This document shows positions 48,777 through 58,520 of a stretch of DNA of 64,000 nt, piece by piece; position 1 is the first letter of the stretch; every line of letters begins with the position of its first letter. The position numbers were made by a program, and so were the translations under genes. Origin of the DNA: Ostrinia nubilalis (taxonomy: Eukaryota > Arthropoda > Insecta > Lepidoptera > Crambidae); NCBI RefSeq assembly GCF_963855985.1, contig NC_087118.1, positions 2,108,001 through 2,172,000 of the forward strand. The letters are read 5' to 3'. A model generated the notes under the pieces. It did no database searches and was not told the DNA's origin. It saw only the letters and a list, made by a program, of their open reading frames with translations.

Positions 48777-49793
48777 AGTCGGTGTAAACCGTGCGGGGTG
48801 AGTGGGAAAAGTGTGCCCTAACCAATGTAACTACGCCGCAACGTAGCAACGCCGCGACGTAGGGTGAGTACCTACTCCTAGCAGTCCTTCAGGAGGGCCC
48901 CGGTCGCAAAAACAACCAGGGATACGCTCCTTCAGGGATGGAAAGTAGGGAGGGGTAGGGGGGGTCACGCCCGGCAGTGAAAAGACTGTGAAACCGAGTG
49001 TCTCAAGGGCGAGGAGGAACGCCTCACCCTCTCAAACGTGCCTTCCAGGAGGCCAAGGTTCACAGCCTAATATACCGGCGGCGGCAGGAAATTTCAGCGC
49101 CTTGAAAAAGGCACTGTCGGTCGCTCCCAATCGAACCGAACCGCCTTTAGAAAGGCGTTTAACTACGCTTGTTCGTTATCACCGTTAGGTATCCCAAGCG
49201 CAGCCGCGGGCAAGCCACGTAATTGTGACAAAACACCACAGAAACAAGACTCGCAGAGCGAGGGCGATAAGCTCGAGGAACTCGGAGCGCAGCGCATGCG
49301 AGCGGGCGGGCGAGGCGGAGCGCACGTCCGTACCGTGCGAGCGATGCGAAGACTACTTCTCCATGAGAAATTCCATCCATTTATACACAAATTCTCCCTC
49401 TTTTTACTCAACTCCGATTGGTCGGCTTAAAACGACCAATCAGAACAGTCGACCAATCACGGCACAGGATCTTAAAACTCTTATTTTTATTCGGAAGCGG
49501 AAGTTGGAGTTTCTCATTTTACAATATATTAAAAATAGGGTAATATTATCTTTCATATTTAGAATCGGAGATCTTAATTAAATTCTGAATTATTAAGAAA
49601 CCAAAAACCTTACAATAAATTCTAATTTACGAATTATATAGGTAAATCTGAATTTCAATCTGTCAGTTAATATGGCGGCTGCGCAATGTTTTGTGTGTGT
49701 AGTGTTTAAGAAGTTAAATAGTGTACCAATTATACATATTTACCATGAAATATTAATATAAATCATGGTATGTAGATATATATATTCTAACAC

Positions 49794-50874
49794 GGGCAAG
49801 CTATCGGCAGGCCTGGCTCACTCCGCGCGGTACATCCGATAATTACCTACAGCGAAGCGCCCCGCCGGCGGGTATTATATCAGTCGAGTGTCACGCGCGC
49901 GCCCGTCAGGACGCTGGCGTGCGTTGTAGTATGATTATAATTCTATGATCGAAGTATTATTTAAAAATGGACATAAAAAGAAAGATATATTGTGCGGCGT
50001 TCGGGTGTTTAAATTCGAAAAGAAATCTACCGGTTTTATCTTTTTTTTTCGCTTCCCAAAGATGCTGAAAGGTATGTTGGCCATGTAGGTAATCAATAAT
50101 TCTTAGGATAGTATAGGAACCTAACCTACCATGACGACTACTGCTCAGAATTCGTTCGTTCGTTTCAGCCAAATGACGTCCACTGCTGGAAAAAGGCCTC
50201 TCCCAAGGTTTTCCATAATGAATGCATACTACCTACATACGTACCTCATTACAAATAAGTAGATTAATTATTTTTTCACTAGACAGCAACCCTAACAGCG
50301 TAAGAAGAGTTCAGAGGCACGCGATAGAAAGAGACAAAACTTGTAGGTGAATAAAATTGTAGGTACGTAGTGCTGTGCGAGCTGAATTCCACTGTATCGC
50401 GTCGTAACAAGACTCGCATTTATTTAAATCGTTTTGCGGAGTAATCCTTCTGTACCTGTACTATTACTTATTCTGTGCTATCGGTCATTCCCCCGCTCTC
50501 TCGAGGCGGCGACCGCCTGTGCTCGGTGGTGTAGTGGGGTGTAGGGTAAGCGGGGGGATGATGCGGACAGTAACAAGCGCGTCTCGAAAGTTTTAGGATA
50601 CGTTTGAACAAGGTTTTTTACTAATAAAGTAATAGTAAAAAAATATATTTATATTTTCTTGTAATTACTTTTATGTGCACTAACACCCCTGAGATGAGCG
50701 TTTTTTTTACAAAACCACAAATTTTTATAAAGGTCAAAGAAAATTGACTATAAAGGTCAAAGATTTTTAATTATTAAGATAAAAAATCTCACACTATAAT
50801 TAGATGAGGTTGTTCTTGTGCTCAAAAACGGATCTGCCGAGTGTGAAGCGACGATGGCAGCATCCTCCTCTTCT
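49794..50874. other. Mixed flank with THAP-like trace and repeat fragments
   Basis: A CpG-rich block (49800-49925) precedes the THAP-like start. A word similar to lepidopteran repeats, CGTCCACTGCTGGAAAAAGG, is at 50178. The rest is AT-rich without recognised genes. Confidence 0.5.
49967..50092 (+). pseudogene. THAP zinc-finger start, possible first exon
   Basis: ATG at 49967 reads MDIKRKIYCAAFGCLNSKRN, which has the C-x4-C spacing and basic start of a THAP domain. After LSFF the frame stops at 50068-50070, but the +1 frame continues with LPKDAERYVGHV, the expected THAP continuation. The shift falls in a run of nine T (50041-50049), so one T may be extra. A good splice donor, TAG-GTAATC, follows at 50088. 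THAP domains bind DNA and occur in host factors and P-type transposases. No second half of the finger was found nearby. It is either a real exon with a homopolymer error or a decayed copy. Confidence 0.4.
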
Positions 50875-51205
50875 GTTGTGGCTCTTTGATAATGCTGCCT
50901 GTGGTGGGTATCAAGAGTCCCAGCCTCTTCCCAACGGCGAAGCCAAAAATAAACAGTTTTTCGCTAGAACAATAATATGAACTGTTGTTCAGGGAATTTA
51001 GTCGAACAATAAAAAGATTTGATTTTAGAATAATAGGTTTATAGATTTACCAAGTTTGAATATAAATACAATGCAATCAAGTTAATAGTTCGGGAGGCGA
51101 AAAAGGTCTGTCGTTGGAGTGCGAATTTGACAGCTCGGCGCGGGAGCGCCCACGTTACGCGCTGTGATTGGTCCATAGATCAGCAGCGACATTATGGCGT
51201 AGACA
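50875..51205 (-). repeat. BEL-2 3' LTR (candidate)
   Basis: On the minus strand, AAGGGCCGGCAAGA is followed by TGTCTACGCCATAATG, and the region ends near GCCACAACA. TG/CA ends and position after pol support an LTR. The outer boundary is inferred, since no partner copy is in the window. Confidence 0.5.
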
Positions 51206-51243
51206 TCTTGCCGGCCCTTGGAAGCTCTAGCTAAATAGAGCTT

Positions 51244-53473
51244 TCAAAACTGGTTCTCTGATGTTGGTAGAAGGCAGAGGCGATTGAGTGCTCTCCTGAT
51301 CGTTCCTTGCGAAGTGGTGACGTCAGCGACGCGAGGCACGCAGTCGGTTCCAGGATATATCTTGGAAATTCTGCCTAATCGCCAGCATAGGGGTGGGGTG
51401 CTGTCATCCTTGACGAGCACTAGATCATCTAGTTTCAAGTTAGTACAATTGATTCGCCATTTTGTGCGTTGTTGTAGCTCAGCAACATATTCGGTGGCCC
51501 ACCGCTTCCAGAAGTGTTGTCTGTGTTGTTCGAGGCGTTTGAAGCGGTCGAGGCGATTGCTGTTGTGGTCCATGAGGCTCGGCGACGGCAGCGATGTCAG
51601 CAACCTACCGATCAAAAAGTGAGCCGGGGTAAGGGACTGATAGTCATTAGGTGAGGAGCTGAGGGGACAAAGGGGGCGGCTGTTGAGGATTGCTTCAACT
51701 TGTGCAAATAGAGAACTGAGTTCCTCGAATGTCAAGTGAGTGTGTCCGAGAACTCTAGAAATGTGATGTTTAGCTGATTTGACCCCCGCCTCAGCCAGAC
51801 CATTGAAATGAGGAGCGTATGCCGGAGAAAATTTAAATTCGATGCCCCGACGAGCTCCAAAGTCTAAAATAGTGTCTTTATTGGACTCTACAAAATTAAA
51901 AATTTCCTTGGCTGCGGCAACAAAATTTCTACCGTTGTCACAATATACAATTTTTGGCATACCTCTACGTGCAATGAATCTATTTAAAGTTAAAGTAAAT
52001 GCATCCTTACTTAGTTCACTTACTGCTTCTAAATGAACACATTAATTTGTACCGAAAACACACAAAAATACATAAGTAACATTTTGTGATTTTGCAGCCT
52101 CTCCCCTTTCTATCTGTAATATAAAATGGTCCAGCAAAGTCAGTGGCCACTGTGTCAAATGGATAGTCAGGCTCAACGCGTTCATTGGGTAGATTTCCCA
52201 TGTTATTAGACATAGTCTTGCCCGTAAAGCGTCGACATACATGACAATTATTACGAACTGTTTTTCGTGCCAAGTTACGACCACCTATAGGCCAATACTG
52301 GTCTCTTATAGAGGCTAACAAATGCTGGGGACCGCAGTGTAGGAGTCGCAGGTGTTCCTGTTGAAACATCATTTTTGTTAGAGGATGGTTTGCGTTTAAA
52401 ACTACAGGATGCCGTTTTTCATAGGCATAATTTGAATTGTCTATGCGACCTCCCACACGCAGGGTTCCAGTTTGATCTAAAAATGGATTGAGGGATGAGA
52501 GATGCTTTTTGGGTGAAAGAGACTTATTTAATTTGAGACGATTTATTTCGTCATGAAAGCATTCGTTTTGAGCTATAATTATGAGCATTTCCTTTGATTT
52601 AGTTAATTCATTTACTTGGAGTTCTTTAACAAATTTATTTTTAGGTTTTTTGCAATTGTGAATGAATCTGAATACCCAAGCATAGACTCTTTGTAGAGTA
52701 GAGAGTTTAGAGAATCTATAAAAATCGACCACCTGTTCCACAGGTGTCACTTCCGCCGCCAGAACGGTAACGGGAACAGTAAATGTAGGCCAGGAAGATT
52801 CTGGCTGAAGAAGGAATGTAGGCCCGTGCCACCACAAAGAACAATCTTTTAGATTTTGAGGATCTATGCCTCTAGATGCCAGGTCTGCTGGATTGTCGAC
52901 AGTGGGTACGTGTCGCCACATAGAGACATCGGTGAGTTCTCCTATAATAGCTACTCTGTTAGCTACAAAGGTTTTTGCTTTACCTTCGGATTTGAGCCAA
53001 CCTAGGGCAATACTAGAGTCAGTCCAGTAGAACTGCCTATCGATTTTGCACCTTAAGGCCTTTATCACTGACGAGCTAAGCTGTGCACCTAGGAGACAAG
53101 CACACAGTTCCAATTTTGGGATAGTGATGGTCTTTATGGGAGCGACGCGCGCCTTGGCGGTAAGCAAATGAACTTGACTGTTACCTGATGTGTTGGTTGA
53201 CTTTAAATAGACACAAGCGCCATACGCTTGTTCTGAAGCATCACAGAAGCAATGCAGCTCGATTGTCGATCGATCTTGCATTAGAACAAGCCTGGGAACA
53301 TTTAAAGCTGAAATGTAATGTACATTTTGAGCAAACTTTAACCAAGTTGTTTGAATGTCATCAGGGACAGGCTCATCCCAATCTAATTTTAGAGACCATA
53401 GTTTTTGCAATATTATCTTGGGTTTTATAGTGCATAATGAGAGCAATCCCAGTGGGTCGAATATTTTAAAGGT
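51244..53473 (-). pseudogene. BEL-2 RNase H and integrase
   Basis: The first frame (53446-52016) holds LQKLWSLKLDWDEPVP, the RNase H blocks HCFCDASEQAYGACVY and FYWTDSSIALGWL, NPADLASRGI, WWHGPTFL, then the integrase zinc finger (HLLASIRDQYWPIGG, CHVCRRF) and its first catalytic aspartate in VATDFAGPFY. After a one-base shift and a TAA near 52044, the frame 51960-51244 carries YCDNGRNF, the GLAEAGVKSAK glutamate region and the C-terminal LVKDDSTPPLCWRLGRI block, with stop at 51244. Integrase inserts BEL DNA. Only two lesions were seen in over 700 codons. The apparent start MLSLCTIK is internal to pol, not a true start. Confidence 0.9.
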
Positions 53474-56400
53474 ATTATTTTATTTATTATTGGTTTTTGG
53501 GCCTTTATTTGCGCCAACTCGACCAGGTTTGATCTATTGTGGCAGCCCTTGTCTTTAGAGTTCACTGCTTAGTCCCGTTGAGTCTATAAATTTCCAGATT
53601 CTTTGGAGCGTGATATCTGCTATCTCATCCGGGTGCATGATGTGTCGCCCGAGATGGATACTTCTTTTGCTCATAAGCGGGAAGCATGAGCAAAGAACAT
53701 GCATGGCCGTTTCTTCTTCTGTATGGCAGAATCTGCACAGAGTTTCCTCGGTCATGTTCATGTTCGATTTATGTTTGTTTAGTTTGCAGTGGCCGGTCAG
53801 TATTCTAGTCACTGCACAGGCTTTGTATCTTTTGAACTTTAGCAGTTCCTTAGTTACTTTGTTGCTATATCCCTGAATGAGTGCTTTTGAGTGTTTTTGT
53901 CCCGATGTAGACTTCCACCACTCAATAGCCTCTTGTTTGCAGAGGGCGGTTAGTAGCGTGGTGGCTCGTTGTTTGGTAATGCCACAGAACGGTTCTACGC
54001 CGATTTGAGGGTTATCGGCTCCATCTCTGGCGAGTTCATCTGCTACTTCGTTTCCTTCTATATTCGAATGTCCTGGTACCCATGTAAGCGTTACTTTGTT
54101 GGTATTTCCCAGTGCATTCAGTGTCTCGGTGCATGTTTGCACCAATTTTGACGTGTATTCGAAGGATTTTAAGGCCAGCAGTGCTGCTTGGCTGTCTGAG
54201 TTGATGTAGATGTGTTGATCCTGGAGCTTCCTTTCCAAGTTTATCTCTGCACATTTGTTTATGGCAAAGACCTCGGCTTGGAAGATTGAGGCTTCAGTCC
54301 CCATGTTTAGGCTAACTTTGAGCTTAGGCCTCTCTCCGTAGATCCCGCAACCTACATTATTTTCCTTTTTGGATCCGTCCGTGTACCAGACGTGACTACC
54401 TTCCTTAAATGACATTTGGCCTTCTAGCCATTTGTCTCTAGGAGGTATGTTTACGGAATATAGTTTGGTGAAGTTACATTCCGTATGCATGTCGTCACTA
54501 GGCATGCACAGAAGTTTGTTTTCAAGTACTGATTCCTTGAGTCTTATCAGATTTTGAGAAGCCCATCTGACTTTCGTGCGGGTGCAGATTCTATATGTGC
54601 TCTGCTTGGCTTCTTTTTGCACATGCATATGCAGTGGTATAAGATCCAGCAGAGCATTTAATGCAGCCCCTGGTGTCGTTGATAGTGCTCCGGTTGCTGT
54701 GATGCAGGCTAGCCGTTGTAGGCTGCTCAGTTTCTGTATTGTTGTCACTTGGTTGACTTTGCTGCACCAGACGGCAGAGGCATAGGTTATTATCGGTCTC
54801 ACGACCGCTGTGTACAGCCATAGGGCGATTGCGGGTTTTAGTCCCCATCTTGACCCTGCCATTCGACAACAACTCCACAGAGCCATTTTGGCTTTTTGGA
54901 TGATGTTGTTTAGGTGCGAATTCCAAGTAAGCTTTTGGTCAAAAGTTACCCCTAGATACTTGGTTTCGCTTGAGAAAGGAAGAGTCTTTCCATTTAACTT
55001 CAGATTTACCAGTTTTTCCAGTTTTCTCTTCCTTGTGAATGGTATTATCACTGTTTTATCCGCATTAATAGATAATTCGTTTTCTTTACACCATCTACTT
55101 ATGGTGTTGAGAGCGCCTTGCATTAGACTTGAAATTGTGCTTAGGCAGGGACCTCTGATGATAACCACTAGGTCATCAGCATAGCCTTGAGTATCATAGT
55201 CTTTTTCTGCCATCTTAATAAGTAGTTGGTCTACTGCTAGGGTCCATAAAAGTGGGGATAGTACGCCTCCTTGTGGACATCCTCTTGTGGCAAGAAATTC
55301 AAGCTTTGCAGCATTGAGGGTTATGTTTACTACTCGGTTGGAGAGCATGTTTTTTACCCATCTGATGGTGCTTATATCAATCCCTTTTGCCTCCATTCCT
55401 TTTAGAATGGTTTCTATAGGGGTATTGTCAAATGCACCTTCAACATCAAGAAAAGCACATAGGGCCGTTTGCTTATCCTCTAGGGATTTTTGCACCTTGT
55501 CGACCAGATCGAGCAGGGCTGTTTCAGTAGATTTTCCCTTTTGGTATGCATGTTGGTTGATGCTTAGTGGTCTTTTCACTAAGTATTTGGCTCTAATGTG
55601 CTGGTCTATTATCCTTTCCATGGCCTTCATCAGGAAGGATGTTAGACTTATGGGTCTGAAGGATTTGGGTTGTGAGTAGTCCCTTTTCCCCGTTTTGGGT
55701 ATAAAGCGAACTTTGACCCAATTCCACGGTTCTGGTATAATGCCCCAAGCGTAACTTGCTCTGAATATTTTTACCAGATGCGGGAGAAGTAAGTTATTTC
55801 CTTTTTGTAGCAGAGCAGGAAAGATGCCATCTTCTCCCGCTGATTTAAATGGTTTGAACTTTTCCAAAGCCCATCTAATCTGGTTAGGCCTGAAGATATT
55901 GCAGGCCTTATTCCAGTCTGAGCATTTAGCCCTATGGAGTTCATCATTCCTTTGGGTATTGCTTTGTGTATTGATTTGGTACGAACCCGGAAAGTGTGAA
56001 GACCTAAGGAGATCGAGAGTCTCCATCTCGGTGTTCGTAAATGAGTTATCTGGCTTCTTTAGTAGTCCAAGATAGTTGTTTGGGGTCTTAGCGAGGATTT
56101 TGTGAATTCTTGCTCCTTTATGAGTTTGTGTAATTTCTTCACAGAAGCGTCGCCAAGAGGCTCTTTTGGCTTTTCTGATTTGTTTGTTATATTCTGTTAG
56201 GGCCTTTCCGTACTTGTCCCAGTCACACGGTTTGGCACGGTTGAATATACGACGTGTGATGGCTCTGAGCTTTTCCAGCTTCTTGTTCCACCACATTGGT
56301 GATTTATTAGATTTTAGTTCTTTTTCGGGGCAGCTCCGTTCGTAGGCATTGATTATGCCATTATTGAGCATTTTGACCGCGGCATTAAGAGAGTCCGGTG

Positions 56401-57316
56401 TTTTGATGGTTTTGGGTAAATCCTTTAGATTCTCACTGAGCAGGGTTATATACATATCCCAGGATGTATCTTTTGGATTTCTTACTCTTGGGTATTGAGC
56501 TTCTGCCAGCCCTGAAATATCAAAACGTATATGTCTATGATCAGACATTGAGTTTTCGCTGCTGACGTGCCATTTTGTTATACATTTTGACACATTTTCT
56601 GTTGCGAAAGTTATATCTATTACTTCCTGTCTGGTTTTTGTTACGAATGTTGGCGTGTGGCCATTGTTCAGCACCTGTAGACAGTTAGATAGAAGAAAAT
56701 CGGATAGTAACTCACCTCTCATGTTGGTATCCGAGCTTCCCCAGATGGTATGGTGGGCGTTAGCATCGCATCCCACTATCAGTTCCGACTTTTGTCTTCT
56801 AGAGTATTCCAGGACGTTAGTCAGTTCTTCAGTGGGATCTTGCTTATCTCCAGGAAGATATGCCGAGCAGAAGAGTACTTTGGACCTGTTCGGCCCTTTG
56901 ACTTCTACGTACGCGGTGACAGTATCTTCGCTGCAAAGTTCTGGAACAGGTAAGAAGTTAGTATTTTTGTTAAACACGATACAAGCCCTAGGTTTGCGGC
57001 CTTTTTCGCATACGAGGATCTTACCAGCGTTGTTCAGACCGGCTACCATGGAGTCGGCGTTTATCCATGGTTCTTGAATGAGGGCGATATCCAGGCCACC
57101 TTCGCTGAAGATCTTTTCTATAACCGCAGAGGCTGCGATAGCGTGGTGTAGGTTGGCCTGTAGTACCGTCATCCCTTTCGGGCGTTGAGGTTGGTGGGGA
57201 CTAATGTGCTTGGGAGCCGCGGCGCCCTTGTGTGCCCCGCCGCCCTCGGTACGGTCCTCTTTGCTGCCCCCTTCCTCTGGGCGGATGTGCGCCCCTTGTG
57301 GTCCCCCTGTTGGGGG
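53474..57316 (-). mobile_element. LINE-D, RNase H-bearing LINE, 5'-truncated in ORF1
   Basis: Flanked by ATTTTAAAGGT at 53463-53473 and 57317-57327. The minus strand begins with the last 48 codons of ORF1, then ORF2, a 3' UTR of about 80 bp and an AATAAATAAAATAAT tail. It splits BEL-2 between RT and RNase H. Confidence 0.93.
53555..57172 (-). CDS. LINE-D ORF2: endonuclease, reverse transcriptase, RNase H
   Basis: 1205 codons without a break. Residues 1-220 are the APE endonuclease (LQANLHHA, IALIQEPW, GCDANAHHTIWGS, SDHRHIRF). RT is at about 480-740 with SFRPISLTSFLMKAMERI, QHAYQKGKSTE, AFLDVEGAFDNT, GCPQGGVLSPLLW and catalytic YADDLVV near residue 665. An RNase H domain lies at about 925-1050 (YTDGSK, FQAEVFAI, INSDSQAAL, WVPGHSNIEGNEVADELA). 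A cysteine-histidine tail (CRFCHTEEETAMHVLCSC) ends the protein. This order fits the I/LOA/R1 group. Its ATG overlaps the ORF1 stop as ATGA. All catalytic motifs are intact, so ORF2 could be functional even though ORF1 is cut. Confidence 0.95.
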   Translation of the reverse strand: MTVLQANLHHAIAASAVIEKIFSEGGLDIALIQEPWINADSMVAGLNNAGKILVCEKGRKPRACIVFNKNTNFLPVPELCSEDTVTAYVEVKGPNRSKVLFCSAYLPGDKQDPTEELTNVLEYSRRQKSELIVGCDANAHHTIWGSSDTNMRGELLSDFLLSNCLQVLNNGHTPTFVTKTRQEVIDITFATENVSKCITKWHVSSENSMSDHRHIRFDISGLAEAQYPRVRNPKDTSWDMYITLLSENLKDLPKTIKTPDSLNAAVKMLNNGIINAYERSCPEKELKSNKSPMWWNKKLEKLRAITRRIFNRAKPCDWDKYGKALTEYNKQIRKAKRASWRRFCEEITQTHKGARIHKILAKTPNNYLGLLKKPDNSFTNTEMETLDLLRSSHFPGSYQINTQSNTQRNDELHRAKCSDWNKACNIFRPNQIRWALEKFKPFKSAGEDGIFPALLQKGNNLLLPHLVKIFRASYAWGIIPEPWNWVKVRFIPKTGKRDYSQPKSFRPISLTSFLMKAMERIIDQHIRAKYLVKRPLSINQHAYQKGKSTETALLDLVDKVQKSLEDKQTALCAFLDVEGAFDNTPIETILKGMEAKGIDISTIRWVKNMLSNRVVNITLNAAKLEFLATRGCPQGGVLSPLLWTLAVDQLLIKMAEKDYDTQGYADDLVVIIRGPCLSTISSLMQGALNTISRWCKENELSINADKTVIIPFTRKRKLEKLVNLKLNGKTLPFSSETKYLGVTFDQKLTWNSHLNNIIQKAKMALWSCCRMAGSRWGLKPAIALWLYTAVVRPIITYASAVWCSKVNQVTTIQKLSSLQRLACITATGALSTTPGAALNALLDLIPLHMHVQKEAKQSTYRICTRTKVRWASQNLIRLKESVLENKLLCMPSDDMHTECNFTKLYSVNIPPRDKWLEGQMSFKEGSHVWYTDGSKKENNVGCGIYGERPKLKVSLNMGTEASIFQAEVFAINKCAEINLERKLQDQHIYINSDSQAALLALKSFEYTSKLVQTCTETLNALGNTNKVTLTWVPGHSNIEGNEVADELARDGADNPQIGVEPFCGITKQRATTLLTALCKQEAIEWWKSTSGQKHSKALIQGYSNKVTKELLKFKRYKACAVTRILTGHCKLNKHKSNMNMTEETLCRFCHTEEETAMHVLCSCFPLMSKRSIHLGRHIMHPDEIADITLQRIWKFIDSTGLSSEL

Positions 57317-57327
57317 ATTTTAAAGGT

Positions 57328-58520
57328 AGCGGAGAGAATAGATCGTTTAGAGATCTTTTCGATGGGATGAACTTCTATTTCGAAGTTAATTTTGTCTAAA
57401 CTAGGCGACCAGCCGATACCTAATGTACTAGTGGCATGACTGATTATTAGGTTATCTTTTTCAGTTTGCAATTCATTTGTAGGAAATAAATAGGGAAGGT
57501 TAGTCCTGTACTTCCGGAGGTTAAAACAGCCTTTGGATAGTTCATCTGACACTGAGCGCTGAATATGACGAAGTTCTGAAGCCGAATCGCTTCCTGTAAG
57601 CAAATCATCACAACAGAAATCTCTTTGGATAATAGTTTTAACACTTGGATCGTCACATTCCTCCCCCAATTGCCAGATACACCTTGTAGAAAGAAAACTT
57701 GCACTCGAGAACCCGTAGGTTACTGTATTTAATTGAAATGTTTTTAAAGTTTCGCCTTCATTGTTACGCCATAGAATTATTTGAAGGCTACGATCTGACT
57801 CTCTAACATTGATTTGGCGGTACATTTTTTCAATGTCCCCCGATAAAATATATTTGTGTTGGCGGAAACGAAGGAGAATGTTAAATAAGGAATCCTGTAC
57901 TATAGGTCCTACCATTTGCAAATTATTGATAGAGAAACCAGAGGAAGTGCGAGCTGACGCATCGAACACAACCCTTAATTTCGTGGATTCACTCTTTTCT
58001 CTAATAACCGGGTGATGAGGTAGAAAATAACAATTTGTAGGTAAAAGTGAACTCTTAGTTTCAGAGAGATGACCGAGTTCAGCATACTCTTCAATAAATT
58101 CTGAATAGGCTTTTTTGAGTTCTGGTTGCCTTTTGAAACGACTTTCTAAGCTAATAAATCTTTTCTTTGCTAATTGATAGGAATTACCTAAACAATCTCT
58201 ATCGTCTCGTAAGGGTATAGCCACACAAAAACGGCCACTGTCCTCACGAGTGGTGTTGGCAATGAAATGTTGCTCACAAAGTCTTTCCTCGCGTGTATAA
58301 GGCTTAGTGGGTGGAAGACTCTCTAGCTCCCAGAAAATTGACATTTGTTTTTCTAGATTAGGGAAATCTTGATCATTTTGTGTGAAATTACATATGATTT
58401 GCTTATTGTTATATCGTCGGTATATCGGAATAGGGAATTTAAATAAGCAACAACGCTACGTTTAAGTTCGTGTATTCGACTGACGCAACAGCCGTTAGAA
58501 ACAATGGTGAAACTACCGCT
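57328..58520 (-). pseudogene. BEL-2 protease end and reverse transcriptase
   Basis: Upstream of 58344 the reading SGSFTIVSNGCCVSRIHEL is the end of the BEL protease region, with a frame change before 58344. The 57328-58344 frame holds FWELESLP, the DSGRFCVAIPL block, KLRVVFDASA, SGDIEKMYRQI, TVTYGFSSASFLS and the catalytic region, here DFCCDDLLTG. The usual BEL motif is YVDD, so the tyrosine and valine are both cysteine. The frame runs on without a stop through the target duplication into LINE-D, giving a chimeric end with 48 LINE codons. Confidence 0.88.

Larger units (their letters stand above)
43725..49349 (-). mobile_element. LINE-C, apparently full-length Jockey-type element
   Basis: A 5.6-kb GC-rich LINE on the minus strand with a 5' UTR (49349-48777), two open ORFs that overlap, a short 3' UTR and a 55-nt poly(A) (T at 43725-43779). 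It is flanked by AGACTACTTCTCC at 43712-43724 and 49350-49362. The uninterrupted site exists at 29559-29571 in element X copy 1. Confidence 0.95.
42878..49793. mobile_element. Element X, copy 2, split by LINE-C
   Basis: 42878-43724 and 49350-49793 together match copy 1 (28725-29998) with only scattered differences. The ends show ATGTTAGAAT and the complement of ATTCTAACAC. The two halves are separated by LINE-C with a 13-bp duplication. Confidence 0.85.
50875..58520 (-). mobile_element. BEL/Pao provirus BEL-2, right part replaced by nested elements
   Basis: The minus order is end of protease (58520-58345), RT, RNase H, integrase (to 51244), polypurine-like tract, and an LTR at about 51205-50875. 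LINE-D (53474-57316) sits between RT and RNase H. Gypsy-2 interrupts the protease at about 58520. The 5' LTR and gag lie outside the window, beyond BEL-3. Confidence 0.85.
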
